DNA of 64,000 nucleotides from positions 248,001-312,000 of the forward strand of contig NZ_VLKG01000001.1 in NCBI RefSeq assembly GCF_007830255.1. The letters run 5' to 3'. This document shows, in pieces, positions 18,372 through 30,499 of the stretch. The number at the start of each line of letters is the position of its first letter. Positions within the stretch are counted from its first letter, which is position 1. The notes beneath the pieces are model-generated. The model did no database searches. It had not been told where the DNA came from and saw only the letters and a list, made by a program, of their open reading frames with translations. The DNA comes from Azomonas agilis (lineage in GTDB: Bacteria > Pseudomonadota > Gammaproteobacteria > Pseudomonadales > Pseudomonadaceae). The position numbers and the translations under genes were made by a program.

Positions 18372-20276
18372 TCACGCTGAGAGCGCTACCAAAAGCTTAT
18401 TCAAGCGCTGCACATAAGCACTAGGATCTTTCAGGCTATCCCCTGCGGCCAGAGTGGCTTGGCCAAACAACACTTGGGCCAGATCAGCAAAACGATCTTC
18501 GTCCGGCTCTTGATCCAGTTTTTCAATCAAAGGATGCTGCGGGTTGATTTCGAAAATTGGTTTGGAGTCTGGGAGTTTTTGTCCACTGGCTTCCAAAATT
18601 TGGCGCATTTGTAGTCCCAAATCTTGCTCACCGATGGCCAAAATCGCTGGGGAATCGGTCAAGCGATGGGATACCCGTACCTCGGAAACCTGATCTTTCA
18701 GCACTTCTTTCAAGCGCTCCAGCAAGCTCTCTTTGGACTTAGCGACTTCTTCCTGAGCTTTTTTCTCTTCTTCAGTGTCCAGTGTACCCAGATCCAAATC
18801 ACCACGGGTTACGTCGGCGAATTGCTTGCCATCAAACTCGGTGAGGTGGCTCATGGCCCACTCATCAATGCGATCGGTGAGTAGCAGCACTTCGATGCCT
18901 TTTTTACGGAAGACTTCAAGATGTGGGCTGTTTTTCACCTGTGCGTAGGACTCACCGGTCAGGAAGTAAATCTTATCTTGGCCTTCCTTCAGGCGGCTAA
19001 GGTAATCGGCCAAGGAAACGCTTTGCTCGCCTGAGCTGTCGTGGGTGGAGGCAAAGCGCAGCAAACTGGCAATTTTTTCGCGGTTAGCAAAATCTTCGGC
19101 AGGGCCCTCTTTCAGCACTTGGCCAAAGGTTTTCCAGAAGGTTGCGTACTGCTCAGGCTCGTTTTTAGCCAGCTTCTCCAGCATATCCAGCACACGCTTG
19201 GTCAGGGCCGACTTCATGGAGTCGATGACGGGATCTTTTTGCAGGATTTCACGGGAGACGTTCAGGGATAGGTCGTTAGAGTCCACAATCCCCTTGATAA
19301 AACGCAGGTACAGAGGCAGGAATTGCTCAGCCTGATCCATAATGAACACGCGCTGCACATAGAGCTTCAATCCCTTAGGCGCTTCGCGCTGGTACAGGTC
19401 GAAGGGCGCACGAGCCGGAACGTACAGCAGTGAGGTGTATTCCAGCTTGCCTTCGACCTTGTTGTGGCTCCAAGACAGCGGCGCGTCGAAATCGTGGGAA
19501 ATATGCTTGTAGAACTCTTTATAGTCTTCGTCGCTGACCTCAGTGCGTGGACGAGTCCAGAGGGCACTGGCGCGGTTGACGGTTTCCCACTCTACTTCGG
19601 TAGCTTTCTCAGCTTCTTCGCCGTACAGCTCTTTGGGCAGCTCAATGGGCAGACTGATGTGGTCGGAGTATTTTTTCACCACATTGCGCAAACGCCAGCC
19701 GTCAGCAAAGTCGGCCTCGTCCGCTTTTAGGTGCAGTACGATGCGCGTACCGCGCTCGGCTTTCTCAATCGTGGCAACCTCAAATTCACCCTCGCCCTTC
19801 GACGACCAGTGTACGCCCTCCGAAGCCGACAGACCGGCACGGCGGCTGTACACATCTACTTGATCGGCCACGATAAAGGCGGAGTAGAAACCCACACCAA
19901 ACTGACCGATCAGGTTGGAGTCTTTTTTCTGGTCGCCGGTGAGGTTTTTCAGGAAGTCACTGGTTCCTGAGCGGGCAATGGTACCCAGATGCAGGATGAC
20001 GTCCTCACGGCTCATACCGATGCCGTTATCTTCTAAGGTCAGGGTGTTGGCGGCTTTATCGAAGCTGAGGCGAATTTTCAGCTCGGTGTCGTTTTCCAGC
20101 AGCTCTGGCTTGGCCAGACTTTCAAAACGCAGTTTATCCGCAGCATCCGAAGCGTTGGAGATCAATTCGCGCAGGAAGATTTCCTTGTTGGAATACAGCG
20201 AATGGATCATCAGGTGCAGCAGTTGCTTAACTTCGGTCTGGAAGCCCAGAGTTTCTTTTTGAGTTTCCACACTCAT
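18372..20276 (-). CDS. htpG: Chaperone HtpG (bacterial Hsp90)
   Basis: The 634-residue protein begins [20 protein letters not shown]. The GHKL ATPase domain shows '[15 protein letters not shown]', 'DNGIGM', '[12 protein letters not shown]' and '[15 protein letters not shown]'. The middle domain carries the ATPase Arg in 'NVSREILQ', and the C-terminal dimerisation domain is complete. Start ATG 20276 has GGAGTG upstream; a GTG at 20285 is less likely. It lies downstream of brnQ on the same strand with 114 bases between. Confidence 0.98.
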   Translation of the reverse strand: MSVETQKETLGFQTEVKQLLHLMIHSLYSNKEIFLRELISNASDAADKLRFESLAKPELLENDTELKIRLSFDKAANTLTLEDNGIGMSREDVILHLGTIARSGTSDFLKNLTGDQKKDSNLIGQFGVGFYSAFIVADQVDVYSRRAGLSASEGVHWSSKGEGEFEVATIEKAERGTRIVLHLKADEADFADGWRLRNVVKKYSDHISLPIELPKELYGEEAEKATEVEWETVNRASALWTRPRTEVSDEDYKEFYKHISHDFDAPLSWSHNKVEGKLEYTSLLYVPARAPFDLYQREAPKGLKLYVQRVFIMDQAEQFLPLYLRFIKGIVDSNDLSLNVSREILQKDPVIDSMKSALTKRVLDMLEKLAKNEPEQYATFWKTFGQVLKEGPAEDFANREKIASLLRFASTHDSSGEQSVSLADYLSRLKEGQDKIYFLTGESYAQVKNSPHLEVFRKKGIEVLLLTDRIDEWAMSHLTEFDGKQFADVTRGDLDLGTLDTEEEKKAQEEVAKSKESLLERLKEVLKDQVSEVRVSHRLTDSPAILAIGEQDLGLQMRQILEASGQKLPDSKPIFEINPQHPLIEKLDQEPDEDRFADLAQVLFGQATLAAGDSLKDPSAYVQRLNKLLVALSA

Positions 20277-20390
20277 GTTTAACACTCCACATCGTCAAGG
20301 GATCAGGCCACCGATGGGTGGCAATGGCGACGAAATGGGGCCTTAGTGGAAGCATTTCAAGGGCAAGAGAGCCAAAGACACCCTAATGAG

Positions 20391-21701
20391 CTACCCCTTA
20401 GATCGTGCCGCCCACCAGCGATCTACCAATGCAGCGATCAGTAACATGCCCAAACTAGGCCAAAACCAAGCTAAGTTATGTTCACTGAGCGGTAGCTGCC
20501 GAAAGAACGACGGAACCCAATCATTAAGCTGTGCGGCCACTAAACCGTCCACAAGCCCACATAGAAAGGTTACGGCTAATACGGGCCGAAAAACGATGTG
20601 TGGCCGCCGCCATAAGTAGCCTAATAGGTTGAGTAGTACCAGCATAATGGCCAAGGGATATAAACCAATCAAAACCGGCAAAGAGACTCGAATTAACTCT
20701 GTTAAACCTCGGTTAGCCACAGCAAAGCTAAACAGCGTTAACAGCACAACAAGAATGCTATAGCGGATGGGAAAGACTTGGCTGAAAAACTCCGCGCAGG
20801 CGACAACCAAGCCCACTGCGGTGGTCAAACAGGCCAAACTGATAATGACTCCAAGCAGTAAGTACCCTGAAGCACCAAAGGTATGGTGTACATAAGCTAA
20901 CAGAATTTGCGCCCCATTCTCGGGCTCTGTTACTAAGGAGCCGCTGGTTGCTCCCAAGTAGAAAAAAGCCAAATACACCCCTACGAGACAGCCTGCTGCA
21001 ATCAGGCCCGCACCTAGGGTATAGCGCACTGTGGCAGCAGCATCAGTAATCCCATGATCCCGCAAGGCACCCGTAATCACGACACCAAAGACCAAACCAC
21101 CTAGGGTATCCATCGTCAGATAGCCGTCTAAAACACCCTTTAAAAAAGGGCTGCTTGGGGCAGAGTCTGGCGGTGAGATAGGGATATTCCCCGCAGGTTG
21201 TAGCACAGCAGATAAGCCCAAAATACACAGACCTGACAGCAAGACGGGAGTAATTAAAGCCCCTACTCGCTCCATTAAACGGCCACGCCCTAGGGCTAAG
21301 TACAACACCAAGGCAAAATAGACCAGCGCGTATGAAAATAAAGCCAGCGCTGAAGAACCCACCAAGGGCACAATAGCGAGCTCAAACGAAACTACAGCGG
21401 TTCTTGGAGTGGCAAATAAGGGGCCAATGGCCAAATAAACCACAATGGCCATACCCAAGCCCAAGGATTTACCCAAAGGCTGGGTTAAGTGGCTCATCCC
21501 TCCGCCGGCCTGAGCTACAACTACCAAAGTCAGGATAGGTAAGCCCACCGCTGTGACCAAAAAACCTAAGGCAGCCCACCAAACCCCCGCTCCGGCAGCT
21601 AGACCGGCACTGGGTGGAAAAATAATGTTCCCAGCCCCTAAAAAGAGTGCAAAGGTCATGAATCCTAAAGCCCACTGATCCTTGAACCCCAGTCTCTTCA
21701 T
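20391..21701 (-). CDS. brnQ: Branched-chain amino acid transport carrier (BrnQ/BraB type)
   Basis: The 436-residue inner-membrane protein has about twelve hydrophobic segments. It starts MKRLGFKDQWALGFMTFALFLGAGNIIFPPSAG, the LIVCS family signature. It imports leucine, isoleucine and valine with Na+ or H+. It starts 21 bases after sucD on the same strand and may be read through from the TCA operon. A braB gene is also next to sucCD in Pseudomonas, as I recall. Confidence 0.94.
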   Translation of the reverse strand: MKRLGFKDQWALGFMTFALFLGAGNIIFPPSAGLAAGAGVWWAALGFLVTAVGLPILTLVVVAQAGGGMSHLTQPLGKSLGLGMAIVVYLAIGPLFATPRTAVVSFELAIVPLVGSSALALFSYALVYFALVLYLALGRGRLMERVGALITPVLLSGLCILGLSAVLQPAGNIPISPPDSAPSSPFLKGVLDGYLTMDTLGGLVFGVVITGALRDHGITDAAATVRYTLGAGLIAAGCLVGVYLAFFYLGATSGSLVTEPENGAQILLAYVHHTFGASGYLLLGVIISLACLTTAVGLVVACAEFFSQVFPIRYSILVVLLTLFSFAVANRGLTELIRVSLPVLIGLYPLAIMLVLLNLLGYLWRRPHIVFRPVLAVTFLCGLVDGLVAAQLNDWVPSFFRQLPLSEHNLAWFWPSLGMLLIAALVDRWWAARSKG

Positions 21702-21722
21702 AGTGGTGTGCCTCGTCCTAAG

Positions 21723-22601
21723 TTAGCGTGTCCACCCCGTCGCCGTGGCTAGAGCTTGGCTGATTTCTGCAAGAGAACGCACGGTGGTTACTCCCGCATC
21801 TTGCAAGGCGGCGAACTTTTCCTCAGCCGTTCCATGACCACCCGCAATAATAGCGCCCGCATGTCCCATGCGTTTGCCGGGAGGCGCGGTAACGCCCGCA
21901 ATATAAGCCACCACCGGCTTGGTCACTTCAGCTTTGATGTAAGCCGCTGCCTCTTCCTCAGCCGAACCACCAATTTCACCGATCATCACAATGGCTTCGG
22001 TTTGAGGATCAGCTTGGAACAGGCGCAGCATATCCACAAAGGAGGAGCCGGGAATAGGATCACCACCGATTCCCACACAGGTGGATTGGCCAAAGCCTGC
22101 ATCCGTAGTTTGCTTAACCGCTTCATAGGTCAGAGTACCGGAGCGCGATACAATCCCCACTTTGCCCGGTAAATGAATGTGCCCTGGCTGAATGCCGATT
22201 TTGCAAGCACCGGGGGTAATCACACCCGGACAGTTAGGGCCAATCAGGCGTACCCCTAGCTCATCGCATTTGACCTTCACCTCCAACATATCCAGCGTTG
22301 GAATACCTTCGGTGATGCACACGATCAGCTTAACGCCCGCAAAAGCGGCTTCTAAAATGGAGTCTTTACCAAAGGGGGCTGGTACATAGATGACCGAAGC
22401 ATCGGCACCTGTGGCCTGTACAGCCTCGTGCATCGTATCAAAAACCGGCAAGCCCAGATGCTGAGCACCGCCTTTACCCGGTGTAACGCCACCCACCATC
22501 TGAGTACCATAGGCAATGGCTTGTTGGCTGTGAAAGGTTCCTTGGCTGCCAGTAAACCCCTGACAGAGCACTCGGGTATTTTTATCAATCAAAATACTCA
22601 T
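21723..22601 (-). CDS. sucD: Succinyl-CoA ligase, alpha subunit
   Basis: This 292-residue subunit has the CoA-binding Rossmann domain ('[16 protein letters not shown]', 'GGVTPGKGG') and the ligase domain with the phosphorylated histidine in '[17 protein letters not shown]'. With SucC it converts succinyl-CoA, ADP and phosphate to succinate, CoA and ATP. Its ATG overlaps the sucC stop by four bases (ATGA), which couples the two subunits. Confidence 0.98.
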   Translation of the reverse strand: MSILIDKNTRVLCQGFTGSQGTFHSQQAIAYGTQMVGGVTPGKGGAQHLGLPVFDTMHEAVQATGADASVIYVPAPFGKDSILEAAFAGVKLIVCITEGIPTLDMLEVKVKCDELGVRLIGPNCPGVITPGACKIGIQPGHIHLPGKVGIVSRSGTLTYEAVKQTTDAGFGQSTCVGIGGDPIPGSSFVDMLRLFQADPQTEAIVMIGEIGGSAEEEAAAYIKAEVTKPVVAYIAGVTAPPGKRMGHAGAIIAGGHGTAEEKFAALQDAGVTTVRSLAEISQALATATGWTR

Positions 22602-23773
22602 AGAGCTTTGGCCTCCATAGCGGCTGACACCACACGAGCGGCAGCATCCTGTAAATCCAGTGCGGGGATAATGTTAAGGCCGCTTTCTGCTAAGAATGCC
22701 GCTCCTTTATCCGCGTTATTGCCCTCCAAGCGCACTACCACAGGCACCTTAACGCCTACATCTTGTACCGCGTGGATAATGCCTTCTGCAATCATGTCGC
22801 AGCGCACGATGCCGCCGAAAATATTGACTAGCACGGCCTTAACCTGAGCATCCGACAGGATGATCTTAAAGGCCTCACTGACGCGCTCTTGAGTGGCACC
22901 ACCACCGACATCCAAGAAGTTAGCCGGACGACCACCGTGCAAATTCACCATATCCATGGTCGCCATCGCCAAGCCTGCGCCATTGACCATACAGCCAATG
23001 TCTCCGGTCAAGGCAACGTAGTTCAGCTCCCATTTTTCGGCATGGTTTTCGCGGGGATCACGCTGCGAAGAATCGTGTATTTCACGCAAATGCGGATGGC
23101 GGTATAGAGCGTTGGAGTCGATACTGACCTTCGCATCCATACAATGCAGATTACCCGCTTTAGTAATGACCAGCGGATTAACCTCCAATAAAGCAACATC
23201 GTTCTCAATGAACAGGCGGGCTAGTGTGGTGAAGATGTGTACGCACTGCTCAATCTGAGCCCCTTTTAGCCCCAGCCAACCCGCTAGCTGACGGCCTTGA
23301 AAAGGCTGCGCGCCCACTAAAGGATCTAAAGTCAGTTTAAAAATAAGATGCGGAGTGTCACGGGCCACTTTTTCAATGTCCATGCCCCCCTCCGTAGAAG
23401 CCATGAACACAATACGCCGACTACTACGGTCAACGATGGCACCCAGATACAGCTCGCGCTCTACCTCAATGCAGTCTTCCACCAGAATTTTACTGACCGG
23501 TTGACCACGGCTATCGGTTTGATAGGTAACGAGGCGTTGATCCAACCAGTGTAGGGCAAACTCCCGAGCATCCTCTTTGCTCGTAACAACCTTTACCCCT
23601 CCGGCTTTACCACGGCCACCCGCATGTACCTGAGCTTTGACTACCCAACGGTGTCCACCCAGTTTGTCACAGGCTTCGGCAGCTTCTTTAGGAGTTTCGA
23701 CAACATGGCCACGGGAAACCGGTAGGCCATATTCAGCAAACAATTGTTTGCCCTGATATTCATGGAGGTTCAT
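22598..23773 (-). CDS. sucC: Succinyl-CoA ligase, beta subunit
   Basis: The 391-residue subunit starts [22 protein letters not shown] at 23773; the frame is open upstream to 23869 but that part is not homologous. An ATP-grasp domain ('[19 protein letters not shown]') is followed by the ligase domain with '[12 protein letters not shown]'. It binds nucleotide and succinate in the SucCD complex. It is preceded by about 128 bases with two strong hairpins. Confidence 0.98.
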   Translation of the reverse strand: MNLHEYQGKQLFAEYGLPVSRGHVVETPKEAAEACDKLGGHRWVVKAQVHAGGRGKAGGVKVVTSKEDAREFALHWLDQRLVTYQTDSRGQPVSKILVEDCIEVERELYLGAIVDRSSRRIVFMASTEGGMDIEKVARDTPHLIFKLTLDPLVGAQPFQGRQLAGWLGLKGAQIEQCVHIFTTLARLFIENDVALLEVNPLVITKAGNLHCMDAKVSIDSNALYRHPHLREIHDSSQRDPRENHAEKWELNYVALTGDIGCMVNGAGLAMATMDMVNLHGGRPANFLDVGGGATQERVSEAFKIILSDAQVKAVLVNIFGGIVRCDMIAEGIIHAVQDVGVKVPVVVRLEGNNADKGAAFLAESGLNIIPALDLQDAAARVVSAAMEAKAL

Positions 23774-23826
23774 GCCTTTACCGTCATCCTTATAGGTTAT
23801 ACGTTGACAGGTACTGCATGCCCGAA

Positions 23827-23887
23827 CCTCCCGCCCGCTCAGGAACGGGAGACTCAAGCCAGTGATCATTTAAGCACGATCACTGGC
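23827..23887 (-). ncRNA. Structured leader between lpd and sucC (possible sucC RNA motif)
   Basis: GCCAGTGATC (23858-23867) and GATCACTGGC (23878-23887) form a perfect 10-bp stem with a 10-base loop. Next to it, CTCCCG and CGGGAG (about 23828-23852) form a second hairpin. A conserved RNA motif called sucC has been reported upstream of sucC in pseudomonads. I cannot test the match; the location and structures are seen, the identity is inferred. Confidence 0.45.
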
Positions 23888-23901
23888 AAACGCTACTGGG
23901 A

Positions 23902-25416
<1,515 letters not shown>

Positions 25417-26610
25417 TTAGATGTCCAGCAGCAGACGGGCTGGGTCTTCCAGCAGGTCTTTCATGGTCACCAGGAAGGTCACCGCTTCTTTACCGTCGAT
25501 CAGGCGATGGTCGTAAGACAGAGCCAGATACATCATCGGCAGAATCACTACTTGACCGTTAACAGCCATTGGACGCTCTTGGATTTTGTGCATGCCCAAG
25601 ATAGCGGTTTGTGGTGGGTTAACGATTGGAGTAGACAGCAGAGAACCGAATACACCACCGTTGGAGATGGTGAAGGTACCGCCAGTCATGTCTTCGATGC
25701 TCAGCTTGCCAGCTTTGGCTTTCTTACCGAAGTCATTGATGGTGCCTTCGATGGTAGCCAGGTTCATGTTCTCAGCGTTACGCAGGATAGGTACTACCAG
25801 ACCGCGATCGCTAGAAACAGCCACACCTACGTCGCAGTAGCCGTGGTAAACGATGTCGTTACCGTCGATAGAGGCATTCACACCGGGTTGACGCTTCAGT
25901 GCTTCAGTAGCAGCCTTCACGAAGAAGGACATGAAGCCCAGACGCACGCCGTTGTGGGTCTTCTCGAACAGATCTTTGTACTTAGAGCGCAGCTCCATGA
26001 TGGGCTTCATGTTGACTTCGTTGAAGGTAGTCAGCATGGCCATAGAAGACTGAGCTTCAACCAGACGTGAAGCCACTTTGGCACGCAGGCGCGTCATAGG
26101 AACGCGTTTTTCGATGCGATCGCCGCCGGGCAGCGCAGGCGCAGAAGCAGCAGGAGCGGCAGATTTGCCAGCAACCGCAGCCACAGCGTCTTCTTTAGTG
26201 ACGCGGCCGCCTTTGCCAGTGCCGGGAATGCCAGCAGGGTCTAAATCATTTTCAGCAGCGATTTTACGCGCCGCAGGAGCCAGAATAGGCTCAGCCGCAG
26301 CGGCTGGAGCGGCAGCAGGTGCAGCAGCGGCAGGCGCAGCAGCAGGAGCGGCGGCGGCTGGAGCGGCAGCAGCACCGGCTTCCAGTTTACCCAGCAGCTC
26401 ACCGCTCAGAACGGTTGAACCTTCGCCTTTAACGATTTCAGTCAGAACACCGTCGGTCTCGGCCAGTACTTCCATGACCACTTTGTCGGTTTCGATATCG
26501 ACAATCAGCTCATCACGCTTAACGGCATCACCTGGCTTTTTATGCCAAGTAGAAACGGTACCGTCAGCTACGGACTCTGGGAATGTTGGGGCCTTGATTT
26601 CGATTGCCAT
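25417..26610 (-). CDS. sucB: 2-Oxoglutarate dehydrogenase E2 (dihydrolipoyl succinyltransferase)
   Basis: The 397-residue protein has one lipoyl domain with the modified Lys43 in 'ETDKVVMEV', an Ala/Pro-rich flexible linker (about residues 80-107), a peripheral subunit-binding domain ('[20 protein letters not shown]') and the catalytic domain ending with His368 and Asp372 in 'SYDHRLIDG'. It transfers the succinyl group to CoA at the core of the complex. The linker is encoded by a GC-rich repetitive stretch. It follows sucA by 66 bases. Confidence 0.98.
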   Translation of the reverse strand: MAIEIKAPTFPESVADGTVSTWHKKPGDAVKRDELIVDIETDKVVMEVLAETDGVLTEIVKGEGSTVLSGELLGKLEAGAAAAPAAAAPAAAPAAAAPAAAPAAAAEPILAPAARKIAAENDLDPAGIPGTGKGGRVTKEDAVAAVAGKSAAPAASAPALPGGDRIEKRVPMTRLRAKVASRLVEAQSSMAMLTTFNEVNMKPIMELRSKYKDLFEKTHNGVRLGFMSFFVKAATEALKRQPGVNASIDGNDIVYHGYCDVGVAVSSDRGLVVPILRNAENMNLATIEGTINDFGKKAKAGKLSIEDMTGGTFTISNGGVFGSLLSTPIVNPPQTAILGMHKIQERPMAVNGQVVILPMMYLALSYDHRLIDGKEAVTFLVTMKDLLEDPARLLLDI

Positions 26611-26676
26611 GTCAGATCCTAATAATTCGGTGAGTGCATGGGAGCTGTATTAACACAGCTCCTTTTTAGCAGATTT

Positions 26677-29508
26677 TCAAGCAGTGAAAGCGTCGTTGAG
26701 CAACTGCTCTTGCTGTTCGGCGTGCAGTGAAGCGTAACCCACTGCTGGAGAAGCCGAAGCCGGACGACCGGTGTAAGCCAGTGACAGTGCTGGGTTATGT
26801 GCTTTCAGAACCTTGTGCATGTGGTGTTGGCTGCAATACCAAGCCCCTTGGTTCATAGGCTCGTCTTGGCACCAAACAACATTCTTCAGGTTGGTGTAAG
26901 GACGGATCACCTCGGCCAGTGTCTCTTCCGGGAAGGGATAGAGCTGCTCGATACGCACGATAGCAATATCATCACGACCGCTGGCTTGACGCTTCTCAAC
27001 CAAGTCGTAATAGATCTTGCCGGAAGTCAGGATCAAACGCTGAACCTTAGAAGCCGTGATGCTGCTGTCGGTTTCTGGGATCACGGTTTGGAAAGAACCG
27101 TTGGCCAGTTCGTCTAAGGTGGAGATCGCCAGTTTGTGACGCAGCAGTGACTTCGGTGTAAAGACAACCAGCGGCTTACGCAGCGGACGCACCACTTGAC
27201 GACGCAGCAGGTGGAAGATCTGACTCGGAGTGGTCGGTACTACAACCTGAACGTTGTGCTCAGCACAGAGTTGCAGGTAACGCTCCAAGCGAGCAGAAGA
27301 GTGCTCTGGGCCTTGGCCTTCATAACCGTGTGGCAGCAGCATAGTCAAACCGCACAGACGGCCCCACTTGTGCTCACCGCTGGTGATGAACTGGTCGATC
27401 ACTACTTGGGCACCGTTGGCGAAGTCACCAAACTGAGCTTCCCAAATGACCAATGCGTTAGGCGTGGTAGTAGCATAGCCATACTCAAACGCCAGCACCG
27501 CCTCTTCTGACAAGAAAGAGTCATAAAGGATGAACGGCGGTTGATCGTCAGACAGATGTTGCAACGCAATGTAGTTGCTACCGTCTTTTTGGCTGTGCAG
27601 AGCGGCATGACGGTGGGAGAAGGTACCACGGCCCACGTCTTGGCCTGTAATGCGTACTGGATAGCCTTCGGTCAGCAGAGAAGCATAGGCCGCAGTTTCA
27701 GCAAAGCCCCAGTTGATCGCCAGCTCACCAGTAGCCATCTTGGCACGGTCTTCCAGCAGCTTGCCTACTTGACGCTGAACTACGAAGCCTTCTGGCAACT
27801 TCAGCAGCTTGGTGGACAGCTCTTGCAGTTTTTTCAGGTCAAAGCGCGTGTCACAATCTGCGGTCCAAGCGTGTCCCAAATAGGGAGTCCAGTCCACAAA
27901 CAGCGCTTTGTTAGGCTCTTTAACCAGACTTTTAACCACGTGCTGACCGTTATCCAGCGCTTGACGATACTCATCGACCAGCGCTTGAGCTTCTTCAGCA
28001 GTTACAACCTTAGCGTTGATCAAAGCATCAGCATACAGCTCACGAGTAGTGCGCTGTTTAGCAATTTGCTGATACATCAGAGGCTGAGTACCGCTTGGCT
28101 CATCCGCTTCGTTGTGACCACGACGACGGTAGCACACCAGATCAATCACGATATCGCGATTAAAGGTCATGCGGTAATCAACCGCCAACTGAGCTACGAA
28201 CAACACTGCTTCAGGATCATCACCGTTGGCGTGCAGGATCGGAGCTTCGATCATTTTGGCAACGTCGGTAGCGTACTCAGTGGAGCGTACGTCATCGACA
28301 CGGTTGGTGGTGAAGCCTACTTGGTTGTTGACCGCAATACGAATAGTACCGCCGGTTTTATAGGCGCGTAGCTGAGACATTTGGTAGGTCTCCATGACCA
28401 CACCCTGTCCCGCGATTGCCGAGTCACCGTGAATGGTGATCGGTAGTACGCTGTCACCCTTGACATCACCACGGCGGTCTTGACGAGCCCGCACCGACCC
28501 CTCAACCACTGGAGAGGCAATTTCCAAGTGCGAAGGGTTAAAGGCCATGGCCAGATGGACTTCACCACCTGAGGTCATGATGTTGGAGGAGAAGCCTTGG
28601 TGGTACTTCACGTCACCGCAGCTCAAACCTTCTACGCGCTTACCATCGAACTCGTCAAACAGGTCGCGTGGATTTTTGCCCAAAGTGTTGACCAGTGTGT
28701 TCAGACGGCCACGGTGGGCCATGGCGATCACGACTTCTTTGGTCAGACCAGTAGCACCGGCACGTTGGATGATTTCATCCAACAGAGGAATCATGCTCTC
28801 GCCGCCTTCCAGACCAAAGCGCTTGGTGCCTGGGTATTTAGTACCTAGGTATTTTTCCAAACCTTCAGCCGCAGTCAAACGCTCTAGCAGGTGCTTTTTG
28901 GCTTCTGCAGAAAATGCTGGGCGAGAACGCACACTTTCAACACGCTCTTGCAGCCAATTACGCTGCTGAGTGTCGGTAATGTGGGTGAATTGGGTAGCGA
29001 CGGTGCGGCAATAGGTCTCTTTCAAGGCCTGCTGGATTTCGCGCAAAGTGGCCTCTGATTTTCCAATGGCCAAATCACCAGTAGAAAACTGAGTATCCAG
29101 ATCAGCGTCGCTAAGACCGTAGTAAGCCAAAGACAGCTCTGCCGGAGCTGCTTTCTGTTGTAGACCTAGCGGGTCTAGCTGGGCAACACGGTGGCCCAAG
29201 GTACGATAGCCTTGAACCAGTTGCAGGACAGCAACTTGTTTTTTCTCATGTTCAGGACTGACGGAACCAGCAGCGCTTGCGCGGCGCGGATTTTTGGCCA
29301 GCTCAACAAATTGGTCACGAATGACGGAGTGGGGAACGTCCTTGGCCTGTGTACCAGTCGCTGGCAACTTCTGGAAGTAGCTACGCCACTCCTCTGAAAC
29401 GGCATTGGGATCTTGCAGATAGAGCTCATAAAGTTCTTCTACATAGTCGGCGTTGCCGCCAGAGATGTGGGCAGAGTCCCACATACGCTGCATCACACTT
29501 TCTTGCAT
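26677..29508 (-). CDS. sucA: 2-Oxoglutarate dehydrogenase E1
   Basis: The 943-residue thiamine diphosphate enzyme starts MQESVMQRMWDSAHISGGNADYVEELYELY, as in Pseudomonas. Catalytic regions include 'AMAHRGRLNTLVNTLGKNP', 'HGDSAIAGQGVVMETYQMSQL' and 'QDVGRGTFSHRHAALH'. It decarboxylates 2-oxoglutarate and succinylates the SucB lipoyl group. GAGG lies about ten bases before the ATG. The next ATG, five codons in, is possible. A 275-base structured gap separates it from sdhB, so it may have its own control. Confidence 0.97.
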   Translation of the reverse strand: MQESVMQRMWDSAHISGGNADYVEELYELYLQDPNAVSEEWRSYFQKLPATGTQAKDVPHSVIRDQFVELAKNPRRASAAGSVSPEHEKKQVAVLQLVQGYRTLGHRVAQLDPLGLQQKAAPAELSLAYYGLSDADLDTQFSTGDLAIGKSEATLREIQQALKETYCRTVATQFTHITDTQQRNWLQERVESVRSRPAFSAEAKKHLLERLTAAEGLEKYLGTKYPGTKRFGLEGGESMIPLLDEIIQRAGATGLTKEVVIAMAHRGRLNTLVNTLGKNPRDLFDEFDGKRVEGLSCGDVKYHQGFSSNIMTSGGEVHLAMAFNPSHLEIASPVVEGSVRARQDRRGDVKGDSVLPITIHGDSAIAGQGVVMETYQMSQLRAYKTGGTIRIAVNNQVGFTTNRVDDVRSTEYATDVAKMIEAPILHANGDDPEAVLFVAQLAVDYRMTFNRDIVIDLVCYRRRGHNEADEPSGTQPLMYQQIAKQRTTRELYADALINAKVVTAEEAQALVDEYRQALDNGQHVVKSLVKEPNKALFVDWTPYLGHAWTADCDTRFDLKKLQELSTKLLKLPEGFVVQRQVGKLLEDRAKMATGELAINWGFAETAAYASLLTEGYPVRITGQDVGRGTFSHRHAALHSQKDGSNYIALQHLSDDQPPFILYDSFLSEEAVLAFEYGYATTTPNALVIWEAQFGDFANGAQVVIDQFITSGEHKWGRLCGLTMLLPHGYEGQGPEHSSARLERYLQLCAEHNVQVVVPTTPSQIFHLLRRQVVRPLRKPLVVFTPKSLLRHKLAISTLDELANGSFQTVIPETDSSITASKVQRLILTSGKIYYDLVEKRQASGRDDIAIVRIEQLYPFPEETLAEVIRPYTNLKNVVWCQDEPMNQGAWYCSQHHMHKVLKAHNPALSLAYTGRPASASPAVGYASLHAEQQEQLLNDAFTA

Positions 29509-29783
29509 GCTTTGTCGCCCTCAATAAGGGGACACCACCGGCGTACAAACCGTAACTGGTCTCCCCTTAAGTATTGATCCAACTAACTCAAGGTGAATAG
29601 TTAAGGCCGCAGATAGCCCGGACACCAGCCCGGTCGTCCCCTGCTGGTCTACAGATTCCGAGAGAACCCCAGCACCTGCTAGGATTCTTTTTCAAACACC
29701 ACCCTCTTTTAGAAGGGTGGTGGGTAACACTGGATCAGCAAAGTGCCATCAGAATCAGCCCCCACTGACCCTAATCTGACCGA
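29509..29783 (-). ncRNA. Structured leader between sdhB and sucA (possible sucA-II RNA)
   Basis: This gap in an otherwise tight operon holds at least two strong hairpins. CACCACCCT (29697-29705) pairs with AGGGTGGTG (29714-29722). CCTAATC (29770-29776) pairs with GATTAGG (29782-29788), placing the sdhB stop codon inside the stem. A conserved motif called sucA-II is known upstream of sucA in Pseudomonadales. The match is inferred from position only. Confidence 0.45.
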
Positions 29784-30488
29784 TTAGGTCGCACTCTTCA
29801 GCAGCAAGTTGCGAATATGACCAATGGCTTGAGTTGGGTTCAGGCCCTTTGGACATACGTTGACGCAGTTCATGATGCCGTGGCAACGGAAGATACTGAA
29901 GGGATCATCCAGCTCTGCCAGACGATCTTCGGTCTCAGTATCCCGGCTATCCGCTAAGAAGCGCCAAGCTTGCAGAGATGCAGAAGGGCCAAGGAACTTG
30001 TCGGGGTTCCACCAGAAGGATGGGCAGCTGGTGGAGCAGCAAGCGCACAGGATGCACTCGTACAGGCCGTCCAGCTTCTCACGATCTTCAGGGCTTTGCA
30101 GACGCTCAATGGCCGGAGCCGGTGTATTGTTGATCAGGTACGGACGAACGCGCTCGTACTGCTTGTAGAAAATCTTCATATCTACAACCAGATCGCGGAT
30201 CACCGGCAGACCGGGCAACGGACGCAAGGTTAGGACGTTGTCAGTCACCACGCTAGACAGCGGAGTGATGCACGCCAGACCGTTCTTACCGTTGATATTC
30301 ATACCGTCGGAGCCACAAACCCCCTCACGGCAAGAACGACGGTAGGAGAAAGAACCGTCTTGCTCTTTAACCAGCGCCAATACGTCCAGCACCATCAGAT
30401 CTTTTCCATGAGTCTCGATCTGGAAAGTCTGCATGTAGGGCTTTTCGTCTTTCTCGGGGTTATAGCGATAAACACTTACTTGCAACAT
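29784..30488 (-). CDS. sdhB: Succinate dehydrogenase iron-sulfur subunit
   Basis: This 234-residue protein starts MLQVSVYRYNPEKDEKPYMQ at the ATG 30488, with AAGGGTG six bases upstream; a GTG three codons earlier is an alternative. The [2Fe-2S] motif 'SCREGVCGSDGMNI' lies near residue 60. The C-terminal domain has 'CILCACCSTSCPSFWWNP' and 'CHGIMNCVNVCPKGLNP' for the [4Fe-4S] and [3Fe-4S] centres. It passes electrons from SdhA to quinone at the inner membrane. It follows sdhA by 11 bases. Confidence 0.98.
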   Translation of the reverse strand: MLQVSVYRYNPEKDEKPYMQTFQIETHGKDLMVLDVLALVKEQDGSFSYRRSCREGVCGSDGMNINGKNGLACITPLSSVVTDNVLTLRPLPGLPVIRDLVVDMKIFYKQYERVRPYLINNTPAPAIERLQSPEDREKLDGLYECILCACCSTSCPSFWWNPDKFLGPSASLQAWRFLADSRDTETEDRLAELDDPFSIFRCHGIMNCVNVCPKGLNPTQAIGHIRNLLLKSAT

Positions 30489-30499
30489 AGCGTTCACCC

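Noticed and set aside
26300-26400. Repetitive Ala/Pro-coding DNA in sucB as a tandem repeat or array
   Set aside because: It is the normal flexible linker of E2 subunits, not a CRISPR or minisatellite array.
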